From the NCBI RefSeq assembly GCF_032118995.1, contig NC_092661.1, forward strand, positions 1,304,501 through 1,368,500: a DNA stretch of 64,000 nucleotides, given 5' to 3'. The notes below the pieces were generated by a model. The model was not told where the DNA came from and did not search any database. It was given only the letters and a program-made list of their open reading frames with translations. This DNA is from Asterias amurensis. Lineage: Eukaryota; Echinodermata; Asteroidea; Forcipulatida; Asteriidae. The position numbers and the translations under genes are program-made. The number at the start of each line of letters is the position of its first letter. Within the stretch, counting starts at the first letter, position 1. Shown piece after piece: positions 41,190-50,900 of the stretch.

Positions 41190-42330
41190 TCGATTTAAGC
41201 ACATTAGTGATTTATGGTGGTGGATGATAATTGTCTGCAGGCACGCCAGCAGAAAATCAGTTTTTACATTTTCCTTCAATCTTGAAGTTCTCCTGACTGT
41301 CACAAATGTACAGTACTTGGAACATCCAGAGTTGTACTCTCAGGTTTTGGCCTTGGTGCCCTTTCAAAAATCTCAGTTCCCACTGAATGGCACTTTGCAA
41401 ATTGAGCAAATTACTGATTTATGACGGTGGGTGATTTGTCTGCAGGCCAGTAGGAAATCAGTTTGTAGATGCTCACTTCAATCTTCAATTTCGCCTGACA
41501 GTGACACACACTGCTACAAATTAACAGTTACTTTGAACATCTAGAGTTGTCAGCTCGGGTTTTGGCCTTGGTGCCCTTTCAAAAATCTCAGTTCCCCACT
41601 GAATGGCACTTTGCAAATGGAGCACATTTCTGATTTATAAATGATGGTGGGTGATTTGTCTGCAGGCCAGTAGGAAATCAGTTTGTGCATGCTCCTTCAA
41701 TCTTGAAGTTCTCCTGACAGTGACACACACTGGTACAAATGTACGGTTACTATGAACATCCAGAGTTGTAAGCTGCCCTTCAAAAATCTCAGTTGCCACT
41801 GAATGGCACTTTGATAATTGAGCGCATTACTGATTTATGATGGTGGGTGATTTGTCTGCAGGCCAGCAGGAAATCAGTTTGTAGATGCTCCTTCAATCTT
41901 CAATTTCGCCTGACAGTGACACACACTGCTACAAATTAACAGTTACTTTGAACATCTAGAGTTGTCAGCTCGGGTTTTGGCCTTGGTGCCCTTTCAAAAA
42001 TCTCAGTTCCCACTGAATGGCACTTTGCAAATTGAGCACTACTGATTTATAAATGATGGTGGTGATTCGTCCAGGGCACTGCAGGAAATCTGTTTGTGCA
42101 AGCTCCTTCATTCTTAAAGTTCTCCTGACAGTGACACACACTGCTACAAATGTACAGTTACTTTGAACATCTAGAGTTGTCAGCTCAGGTTTTGGCCTTG
42201 GTGCCCTTTCAAAAGTCTTCTATAGATTTCCCACTGAGTTGCCATTTGCAAAATGAGCATATTACTGACTATGGTGCGTTTGATTTGTCCAGGCAAGGAA
42301 ATCAGCTACGAAATTCAGTCTTCAATTTCT
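41190..42330 (+). repeat. Satellite array, about 5 units of 205-220 bp
   Basis: Repeating blocks include GGTTTTGGCCTTGGTGCCCT (41343, 41562, 41974, 42189, degenerate near 41770), CAGTTCCCACTGAATGGCAC and GTGATTTGTCTGCAGGCCAG. Units differ by small insertions and substitutions, so the array is not fresh. Confidence 0.9.
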
Positions 42331-42699
42331 CCCGACACACACTGTTGCTAATGTCATCCAGTCGTACAGTACATTATAAATGTATTGGCCTTGTAGGGCA
42401 TGGCTTTGAAATCCTTCCACAACATGCATACAATCCAATCAGGCAAATGCTGCAACCAGGCTTCATGATATAAAACCACTCGAGGTGTTTTTATGAGACA
42501 CTATCGTCATAAACCTGGGCATGTCTCTGGAAAAAATTGTAAACATGGTGTGGGGCACACCAGTACAAGTCACCAGTAGGTATTCACAGTACCAGCATTT
42601 TTATCATGCCATTTGATTAATGAAAACAAGGCCATAACCAGCGTATTTCTGTAAACCACAGATTTATACTCACTGAGCATGTAGGCCTATTTTATATTT

Positions 42700-44480
42700 T
42701 ATGAAGAATCTCTGGTTATGAGAATCTTTGGCTCACACACATGTGACACCACTCTTTATAATACATGTTTTTTGGGTAATGAAACCACTTGGTATGCCTT
42801 GTATCTTCATCACTGTAGTTTGCTAGCCTTCAGGAGGAGACCTGTAAACAAGGGTGCTTGCTACGTATGTAAACAAGAAACACCAAGGTTAACCCTTACT
42901 CTTAGTTTTTGGGTTACAACAATAATGTTTCTGGTAAGGCCAAATAAAAATAAAAACATGTTTAGCATCCCCGCTTGCTTCCTTTATAGAGGCTGCCTCC
43001 TTTTTTTTAACAACATTTTTAATAGAAAAAAGGCATATTTTAACGACTAGCAAACAATTTGTTTTAAACAGCCAGCTGTTCGTCTTTTTTTGGCCTAATG
43101 AAACCAACATTTCCTCATTATAGGGAACTTAATCACTGATGTACATATCATGTACATGAAGCTCACAAGCCCAAGGAAACCTGTGAACAAGTGTGCTTGC
43201 TACAAAATTAATGTATGTGGACCAGAAACACCAGGGTTAACCGCTACTCTTAGATTTTGAGGCTATTTATTTATTTATTTAGTTACTTATTTTTTTTTTT
43301 ACTTATTTATTTATTTATTTTTTTTTTTTTTTTTTTTTTTTTTATTCTGGTAATAAAACCAAGGATGCCACATAAGTGAACTAAATCACTGTACATGTAA
43401 TAATAATGGGCATTTATAATCCGCCGGTATCCATCTAAAGATGCTCATGGCGCAGCTTGCAAGCCTGATGAAACCTGTAGACAAGGGTGCTTGCTATGGG
43501 AATCAGAATCACTAGGATTAACCCCTACAATAATGTAGATTTTGAGGTTCCTGTATAATAGGCTAAATTTCCGGTCCTACTAAAAGCCGACAACAAGCCG
43601 ACAACGCCGACAACAAGCCCAGAGCGCCGCCAACACGCCGCCAACACGTTTTAAATACCTCAAAAATGGCAAATAAACCATATACATTTTAGAACTATAT
43701 GTGTTCTGTAATATAAACGTAAAGTTAATGTAAAAACTTCACAAAAAGTGTGAATTTTTAACCAGAAAAAAACTTCACTTGCACGGAAAGCGGTCGGACG
43801 CCATCTTGGCTTAAAAACCGTGTTTGGACCAGACCATTATGATACGGGTAGATTTAGCACTTGTCAACAACAGAGGGCGGGCTTTATGTGAAGACCTTCA
43901 CTGCAGTGTGCACAGTGCATGACGCCCGCCCTCTATTGCTAAGTTTGACTCACCCGCATCATAAATGAACTGGTCCAAACACGGCGTCCGACCGTTCTCC
44001 GTGAACGTTAAGTTTTTTTTCTGGTTAAAAATTCACACTTTTCGTGAAGTTTTTCCATTAAATTTATGTTTACATTACAAAACACATATAGTTCTAAAAT
44101 GTATATGGTTTATTTGCCATTTTTGAGGTATTTAAAACTTGTTGGCGGCGTGTTGGCTGCGCTATAGACTTGTTGTCGGCGTTGTCGGCTTGTTGTCGGC
44201 TTTTAGTAGGACCCCTAAATTTCTGGTGATAAGACCAGGGATGCCTCAAGAAGTGAAATTTTAGCTTGCAAGCCTGAGAAAACCTGTAAACAAGGGAGCT
44301 TGCTTTTAAATGTATCTGAACCAGAAACACCGGGGTTAATCTCTACTCTTAGATTTTAAGGATATTATTATAACTTTTATTATATATTTCTGGTATTGAA
44401 AACAAGGATGCCTCATAAGTGAACTAAATAACTGAGTGAACATGTAGCTATCGACATCCTAAGGAGTAAGCAATGGTGCT
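42700..44480 (+). repeat. Degenerate tandem repeat interrupted by a foldback element
   Basis: Recurrent AAACCTGTAAACAAGGGTGC, CCAGAAACACCAGGGTTAAC and CTACTCTTAGATTTTGAGG blocks near 42840, 43170, 43465 and 44280. A T-rich microsatellite is at 43260-43345. The array is split by the element at 43571-44215. Confidence 0.75.
43571..44215. mobile_element. 645-bp foldback element
   Basis: Long inverted arms: GTCCTACTAAAAGCCGACAA at the left, with its complement at the right. The arms match over about 250 bp each and carry GCCGACAACAAGCC repeats. The inner region again pairs (AGAGGGCGGGC and GCCCGCCCTCT). It is flanked by TAAATTT on both sides (43564-43570 and 44216-44222). No coding capacity. Confidence 0.85.
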
Positions 44481-44609
44481 TGGTACATGTACAAAAAACT
44501 ACAATGTACATGAACCAGAAACTTTGGTCTGGGGTTATGTCGGTCGTTTTAATTGTCAAGATTGTACAACAATTCAGAATCATAGTCATACCTAGTGATA
44601 GTATTTTTG

Positions 44610-44977
44610 TTAAAGCCATTGGACACTTTCGGTGAACAGTATTTTCCAAAGGCCCACACTTCGTGTATCACAATTTATATATAAAATAACTAACCTGTGA
44701 AAATTTAGGCTCAATCGGTCATCGGAGTCAGGAGAAAATAACGGGGAAACCCACTCTTGTTTCCGCACTTTTCGCCGTGTCATGACATGTGTTTACAGTA
44801 AATCCGTAATTCTCGCTATCGAGAATTGATAACTGTTTTAATGTTTTCTCAAAAAGTAAAGCATTTCATGGAATAATATTTCAAGAGAAGTCTTTCACCA
44901 TTACCTTCTGTTTATTTATTTGTAAATCTGTGAACTTGTTTTTTTGTTTCTGTTCCGAAAGTGTATAATGGCTTTAA
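44610..44977. mobile_element. TTAA-type MITE, diverged copy
   Basis: TTAAAGCCATTGGACACTTT at the left and AAAGTGTATAATGGCTTTAA at the right. The internal GTGAAAATTTAGGCTCAATC block is shared with the family, but the centre differs (TCGCTATCGAGAA), suggesting a subfamily. Confidence 0.75.
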
Positions 44978-44999
44978 ACCAATTCTTGTTTTCATTCAA

Positions 45000-45540
45000 A
45001 AACAATAAATAATTCCAATAATAATAATTAATAATAATAGTTGTATAAAATACAATCAACAAACAAAATGATAATAAAAAAGTAAACAACATTTCTTAGT
45101 CTTAAACAAAAACTTAAAAAGTTGATCCGAGTTGAAACCAAAATAATGGAATATAAGTTATAACAAACAAAATGAAGAAAACAACACTAGAATAATTAAC
45201 TTTTTTTATACAAAATCCTTAATCCAAAACAAAACTCAAAAGCGAACATTTTTACCCCCACCCGCCCCCCCCCCACCCCTTCCCAAAAAAAAACCAATAA
45301 TCAATATTGAAATATGACTTGGTTTTTCAAAATAGAAAAGTGGCCATGTAATTGTATGGAACTTTGTAAAATAAAACAATTGAACGTTTATGTCGCACTG
45401 AATGCCTTTTAGCACAAACCACTCCTAATAATATTCCACAGGCGCTAAACAGCATGCAAACTTGAGTCAGTGTCAATGGTCAAGTCACAATACACACGCA
45501 ATGCAAAAATAAAATTACAACATAAAATTACAAATGGTTT
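45000..45540. other. A-rich stretch without recognised features
   Basis: Poly-A-rich and C-run sequence (45255-45280). No exon seen. Confidence 0.45.
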
Positions 45541-45548
45541 ATACTCAC

Positions 45549-45587
45549 TGTTTCTGTTACTTGAAGGCGGATATCCTCACATGCAGA
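45549..45587 (-). other. Candidate 39-nt 5'UTR exon of DOP1
   Basis: Minus-strand TTTCTTTTCAG acceptor and ACA/GTGAGT donor enclose 39 nt. It lies between the DOP1 start and the likely promoter. Splice-site quality is high, but no coding continuity can be shown. Confidence 0.4.
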
Positions 45588-45959
45588 CTGAAAAGAAATG
45601 GGCTTCAATATAAAACAAATATTGTGAAATATTGAGGGTATCTCTAAGCAGGGAACGTGTCAATATTTAGCCAATGTCATCTGACTCTGACGACAGGACA
45701 AGTCGCCATTTCGGTTGTTGTCTCTGTTTTTCCGATTGAGGGCGCTGTTACTTTTTTTAATGGACAACTTTTTCTAAAAAAGAACAAAAAAATGGGCAGG
45801 GCGTGTCAACTTTTTGATTGCTCAATATTTTCCTACATGGTTCAATATGAGTTGAAAAAATCTATTGCTCGATTTAATGGAGATAATCCTTACTACTCAT
45901 TCAGTAATTTATAGTTAAAAAAAACAAGTTGCAAAAGAAAAAAATTTGAAAAAAAACAG

Positions 45960-46200
45960 ACCTTAGACTAGCGCCCTCTCTTGATAACAAAAAATGTCAA
46001 CAATCATGGCGGCGCCCATACGTCCATCCAGCAGGTGACTGTAGTGTTGGTAAACAACAACAATGAACAGTGTGTTGATACACACGTGACGATTTGTGGT
46101 TCTTTTGGAACTCACCATGTGCGACCACGAATTTCAACAATCATGGCGGCGCCCATCCAGCTGACTGTGTGTTTCTTACTGTAAAAAGTGTAAACAAAAA
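45960..46200. promoter_or_regulatory. Duplicated promoter-like block between DOP1 and B3GALNT2
   Basis: TCAACAATCATGGCGGCGCC occurs twice (about 45997 and 46134), each followed by a CATCCAGC.. GACTGT stretch, so about 137 bp has been duplicated. ATGGCGGC resembles the YY1 core common at housekeeping promoters. On the minus strand the right-hand copy reads GCCGCCATG and runs to an ACATG/GTGAGT donor at 46116, a possible DOP1 first exon. The block therefore may drive both genes. Confidence 0.5.
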
Positions 46201-46371
46201 TGAACTACGAAGTGAGGAAAATGAAAGAATGAACATCACTGTCACAATGATTGATGATGATACAGTGTTTTGATAGAACATGGAGTTTCTACCTCGGATA
46301 GAAACACACACATTTGAACGATAGTCATATAAATGTTTGCCACACATATTTATTTACATTTGATTTTAACA

Positions 46372-47916
46372 ATGTTTAAATATTCTGTGGTCATTTGTGT
46401 GATGGCTGCGGCTTTGACAGCAGTTCTGTACCACAACATTGTTAACGTGCGATTCCCCACTCTACTGGAAGAAGAAGCAGCAACAGACTCGCAGCATAGC
46501 ATCGCAATCGGGGTGTTGTCTGCAAGAGGAAACGACGCTCAACGACAAGCCCTGAGAGAAACATGGGCAGGATACATCACTAACCACACCAAGCTTCGGG
46601 ACCAAGTTATTGTTAAATTCATCGTTGGCAACGAGGGCTGTGATGTCCCACGGGAGTTTCTTGAAGACCCGTATTCTTGCAGATCTATAGCGCTCAACGC
46701 AAGTGGAATGGACCTTGCCTCAGAGATGGTTGCGTTTAACATCACAAAAACGTCGTCGGCAAAGACATGCCATCAAGATTCGGAGGTCTTAAATGCGGAA
46801 TACTACGGACTTGACTTCACTATGAATTACCCAGTTGTTATCAAGAAACTTGGTTTACATGACGCGATGGCGCTGTACAAGGAGAAATGCACTGTTACAC
46901 TCTATGATACATGGAGCAAAGATCAGATTATTCAGGTCAATTTCTCTACACGTGACTCAGGAACGACGGAGGACAGCATAATGTTTAAAAATGTGGAGGA
47001 ATACCTCTTCCCTAAAGACTTTCATGGGACAATTGTCGTTGGACCGATTCGTCAATACAATCCGGCACTTTTAGGAGTTGGTGCTAATAATAAGCAACAC
47101 ACATTTGTCATGCCCAATAACACCAACATTTTGGCGATTAAACCATTTCAACGAAAAGCTAAGACTGACGACTTTCCCGAGGAGATAAGTTTCCCCAACT
47201 TTCATTTTTTTCCTGGAAATTTTGTTTTTGAACTGTACCAGCCTGAAGAAGTGGAAACATTAATAGCCTCTAAAGGCCAAGCTGAGGAACTTCTTTTGGA
47301 AAGTAATCAGAAAGAGACGCAATCTCTCCGTGATGAGCAGCAGGAGTTCGGTGACCTCCTTCTGGTGGACGAAATCGACGTGTATCGCAACATCCCAAAT
47401 AAAATGCTTCAGTTTTTCCACTGGGTCATAAGAACTTCTGCTGCGAAATTTATCATCAAAACGGACGATGATTGTTTCATGAACATCGATAACATCATGG
47501 CTACCTTAGAAGACGTGGAAATTTCAGCACAAAGTCGCTCATGGTGGGGAAGTTTTCGAACTAATTGGCCCTTAGATCTACTCGGAAAATGGGCAGAGCA
47601 CGACTATCCAGCTCCAGTGTACCCGGCCTTTGCTTGTGGGTCTGGCAATCTTTTGACTCGCGACTTAGTTCAGTGGATAGTTAACAACTCAAAAGTCTTA
47701 CATGCATACCAGGGGGAAGATGTATCAATAGGAATTTGGCTTGCGTCTATTTTACCTTCATACGTCAATGACAGACGATGGGCTTGTGATGCAATTTGTC
47801 ATCGAGATGTATTTGTTTTACCCGAACAATCACCTGAACAACTGAGAGCAGTTTGGCGCAACTGGATACAGTGCAAGGACCCATGCGCTTGTCATAATGA
47901 CAAAACTCAAAACTGA
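46372..47916 (+). CDS. B3GALNT2: UDP-GalNAc:beta-1,3-N-acetylgalactosaminyltransferase 2, single exon
   Basis: Type II membrane glycosyltransferase of family GT31. The vertebrate enzyme adds beta-1,3-GalNAc to the GlcNAc of the phosphorylated O-mannosyl (core M3) glycan of alpha-dystroglycan in the ER (family knowledge). From the chosen start the protein has 514 aa, against 500 in human. A short N-tail precedes a membrane segment (about residues 5-22). IGVLSARGNDAQRQALRETW opens the catalytic part. EDPYSC, DVYRNIP, KTDDDC (DDD at 365-367), WWGSFRTNWPLDLLGKW, YPAFACGSGNL and GEDVSIGIW (ED at 449-450) follow as in the human enzyme. The C-terminus ends CKDPCACH. A methionine 39 nt upstream (46333) is also in frame; 46372 gives the more usual short tail. 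The coding region is uninterrupted, while vertebrate genes have about a dozen exons. Confidence 0.93.
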   Translation: MFKYSVVICVMAAALTAVLYHNIVNVRFPTLLEEEAATDSQHSIAIGVLSARGNDAQRQALRETWAGYITNHTKLRDQVIVKFIVGNEGCDVPREFLEDPYSCRSIALNASGMDLASEMVAFNITKTSSAKTCHQDSEVLNAEYYGLDFTMNYPVVIKKLGLHDAMALYKEKCTVTLYDTWSKDQIIQVNFSTRDSGTTEDSIMFKNVEEYLFPKDFHGTIVVGPIRQYNPALLGVGANNKQHTFVMPNNTNILAIKPFQRKAKTDDFPEEISFPNFHFFPGNFVFELYQPEEVETLIASKGQAEELLLESNQKETQSLRDEQQEFGDLLLVDEIDVYRNIPNKMLQFFHWVIRTSAAKFIIKTDDDCFMNIDNIMATLEDVEISAQSRSWWGSFRTNWPLDLLGKWAEHDYPAPVYPAFACGSGNLLTRDLVQWIVNNSKVLHAYQGEDVSIGIWLASILPSYVNDRRWACDAICHRDVFVLPEQSPEQLRAVWRNWIQCKDPCACHNDKTQN

Positions 47917-48005
47917 AACACTTACTCGAATGATCGAATGTCTAATCTTCAACCAGTCCCATCCAAATTCCAACCAAACAACCCAATATTGAATTAGAAA
48001 TGACA

Positions 48006-48011
48006 AATAAA
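48006..48011 (+). terminator. B3GALNT2 polyadenylation signal
   Basis: AATAAA about 90 nt after the stop codon. Confidence 0.65.
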
Positions 48012-48117
48012 GTGTTACAAATATGAATTAAATATCAATCATTTAATTGCAACTCATTTGTCTCTTTGAGTATAGTAATACATTTGTGCATTATGTGCAG
48101 TATTTACAAGTTTACTG

Positions 48118-48989
48118 GACTGTGGACACCTTTGGTAATTACTCAAAATAAAAATAAAAGTTTCACAGATTTGTTATATAAATGTTGGGATACACCAAAA
48201 TGAGAATACTGGTCTTTAACATTAATTACCAAACGTGTCCAGTGCCTTTAATTAAGGATCCTGTTTACTTAAAGACAATGGACACTATTGGTATTGTCAA
48301 AGACAAGTCTCACTTGGTGTATCTCAACATATGCATAAAATAACAAACCTGTGAAACTTTGAGCTCAATTGGTCATCGAATTGCGAGATAATATTTGAAA
48401 GAAAAAACACCCTTGTCACACGAAGTTGTGTGCTTTCAGATGCTTGATTTCGAGACCTCAAATTGTAAACTTGAGGCCTCGAAATCAAATTCGTGGAAAA
48501 TTACTTCTTTCTCGAAAACTACTCAACTTCAGAGGGAGCCGTTTCTCACAATGTTATATACTACCAACCTCTCCTTGTTACCATGTAAGGTTTTATGATA
48601 ATAACTATTTTGAGTAATTACCAATAGTGTCCACTGCCTTTAAAGGGAAGGTACACATTTGGTAATTACTCAAACCAAATATTAACTTAAAAACTGACTT
48701 GGTAATGAGCATTGAAGAGCTGTTGATAGTACATGTATAAAACATTGTGAGAAACGGCTCCCTCTGAAGTAACGTAGTTTTTGAGAAAGAGCTAATTTCT
48801 CATTAAAATATTAAAAGACTTCTAGCTAGAAGTCTTTTATTCCTATCTGAAAGCACACAAAATCATCCAACAAGGGTGGTTTTTCTTTCAGCATTTTCTC
48901 GCAACTTTGATGACCAATTGAGCCCAAATTTTCACAGGCTTGTTCTTTTATGGTTACGGTGGGATACCAAACGTGTTCAGTGCCTTTAA
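48118..48989. mobile_element. Three TTAA-type MITEs in a row
   Basis: A short one (48118-48254, much deleted) comes first. Full-length copies at 48269-48643 and 48640-48989 follow; these two share one TTAA at 48640-48643. The last copy belongs to the subfamily with TTAAAGGGAAGGTACACATT and a central AAGACTTCTAGCTAGAAGTC hairpin. They fill the space between B3GALNT2 and LSM10. Confidence 0.8.
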
Positions 48990-49034
48990 CATAATTTTAA
49001 TTTTGCACAAAACGGAAGTTAAGAAAGTACACGA

Positions 49035-49040
49035 TTTATT
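49035..49040 (-). terminator. LSM10 polyadenylation signal
   Basis: AATAAA on the minus strand, 17 nt after the stop, implying a very short 3'UTR. Confidence 0.65.
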
Positions 49041-49056
49041 TATAATCCACTTAATC

Positions 49057-49467
49057 TCAGGACTGCTCAGTTCTTTTTGTTGCCGGCTTGTAAGTTCGTC
49101 TCTCCTGACCTCTGCCCCTTCCACGACCCCGTCCACGACCTCTTCCACGTCCTTGATCACGTTCTGCAAAGCCCATCATAGCTACTTCATGCTGCATTGC
49201 ACTCACAATATTCACGTCATCTGGGATCTGTACATATCGGATCTGTTGTCCCTGTACGAAAAAATGATCCAATTCGGAGTTCTTGCCATTTTGGTGCGTG
49301 AAGCAAACGTTGCTCATCTGAACATTCATGAATCCGTCAACGTTAACAATTCGTCCCTTGGCGAAGCTTTCGTTGCGTAGTTCCACGGTTGTGACTCGAC
49401 CAATCAGTGCATGAAGTAGACAAGTGAGTGAATTGCCAGCTTTGAATTTTTCTCGTATGGACAGCAT
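49057..49467 (-). CDS. LSM10: U7 snRNA-associated Sm-like protein LSm10
   Basis: Sm-fold protein that replaces SmD1 in the U7 snRNP, which with LSm11 directs 3' cleavage of replication-dependent histone pre-mRNAs in the nucleus (family knowledge). It has 136 aa. Sm1 motif at about 23-57 (GRVTTVELRNES, GRIVNVDGFMNV) and Sm2 at about 69-88 (FFVQGQQIRYVQIPDDVNI). The phrases GRVTTVELR, NVDGFMN and RYVQIPDDVNI match human LSm10 rather than SmD1. Residues 107-119 are an uninterrupted RG repeat, a feature of SmD1 that human LSm10 does not show. The start at 49467 aligns with the human Sm-fold start. An in-frame methionine at 49551 is less likely, because a CAG acceptor-like site lies just inside it. 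Convergent with B3GALNT2, divergent from YARS1. Confidence 0.93.
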   Translation of the reverse strand: MLSIREKFKAGNSLTCLLHALIGRVTTVELRNESFAKGRIVNVDGFMNVQMSNVCFTHQNGKNSELDHFFVQGQQIRYVQIPDDVNIVSAMQHEVAMMGFAERDQGRGRGRGRGRGRGRGQERRTYKPATKRTEQS

Positions 49468-49551
49468 TGTTTTCCACTCCACTTGATTTACAGATTTATA
49501 TGTCACACGAGGGCAGTAGAGTGATGTAACCCTCAGAATCAATGCCTGCAC

Positions 49552-50320
49552 CTTTAATTAAAGAGAAAGAATGAGATAGTCACAATCAAAGATTTTTAAG
49601 TATAAAAGGTAGTCAATTTATATCTGGAAATGGTTAAAACTAAAGTTTTATTTAGTTTACTACCACACTTGCCTCCTGAGGCAAACACAAAAGCCAACAT
49701 TTTACAAACAAGTATAAACTAAACCAATAATGTCAAATGACTGTATGTTTTGTACCGGAATCATTTTAATAAATCATCTCACTGACTGACTGACTCAGCC
49801 AGTGTGGCAACCCAATACAATAATTTCCAAAATATGCTGAAGAAATACTGTACCTTGAATCATTGACACTGACAGTAAATGAATGGTTCTCCACTAGCTT
49901 AATCAATGGACTCTTGGAGGAAGTAGTAGTCGTAAAGTTTGTTATAAGTGATGAGCACGTGGGGTATTTTGGAGAGGAAGAAGACAACAAACCAAGTACG
50001 CGCACTAATTTTAAGTGACCACTAAAGAAGAATAGCGCCCTCTCTCGACCAACCTTCCTCATTGTGTCGGTCAAAAAGTGAATGGGAACCAAATTGAGAC
50101 CTACATCGAAATGAGCGTCAACGAGCGCCATACAGGCATTGCATACACAGAAAGAGGAGCTTTGTTGACACAGCATGACGGCTATTCACGGTGTTTGACG
50201 AACAACACAAACTTTTACATGGTGTTTCATCATTCATGTTAGCCGGGTGTGAACGACATGTGTCATCAAGGCCCATTCTGCTGCACAAACTGATTATAAA
50301 GTTTCCGTTATTCATCATCG
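49552..50320. promoter_or_regulatory. Divergent LSM10/YARS1 upstream region
   Basis: About 0.8 kb between the LSM10 start and the YARS1 first exon. It has no coding signal and no repeat I recognise, so it presumably holds both promoters. A minus-strand acceptor-like site just upstream of 49551 suggests a spliced LSM10 leader. No TATA box stands out. Confidence 0.45.
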
Positions 50321-50900
50321 ATCATCACAATTTTGAAGGAAGGTCTTGAAAATTATAAGGAAAGGTAAGAAAGAATCGTTGTTTTTTTTATTGTTAGAAA
50401 TGCATAAGCATCAAGCCTGTCAAATGAACACAATCTGAGCAGAACTTGTTGTTGCTGCTTCTTGCCTTCAATTGCATTACCATCCCATTGCATGCATTGC
50501 AGTTGTTTATTTTGGGTACCAAAAATCACAATAAAATTATTGAAATTGAACAGGCATGACAGGTGCGGGGGGGGGGTGGCAAAAGAAAAACGGTTACAGA
50601 AATGTTGTCATTTTTACAAATAATTCTCAGTATTAATAATAGTGGACATTTTCTTCAAATTCAAGCCCTCTGAAACTGAACTGAATTGTCCAGCTGTTTC
50701 CTTTGATTTTTTTGAAGTTTTGTTTTGGTCCCCAATAGTTTGTTTTTCATTGCATAACCATGACAACTTTACTTTTAATTATAAAACTAAATAAGTGTAC
50801 TTGGTTTGGAGTTGGACTTGAACTGAAACTGTATTCTTCAGTGACACTGACAGACACTATTAGTATTTGTAATTATTTGTTTTGATGTAGATCCATCACC

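Noticed and set aside
41190-42330. Tandem exon duplication
   Set aside because: Repeated units carry stops in all frames examined and no splice-site pattern; treated as satellite.
48940-49380. 146-codon plus-strand frame over LSM10
   Set aside because: Antisense shadow of LSM10 running out of a MITE; no homology.
49057-49467. SmD1 rather than LSm10
   Set aside because: The RG tail suggests SmD1, but the Sm1 and Sm2 motifs (GRVTTVELR, NVDGFMN, RYVQIPDDVNI) match LSm10.
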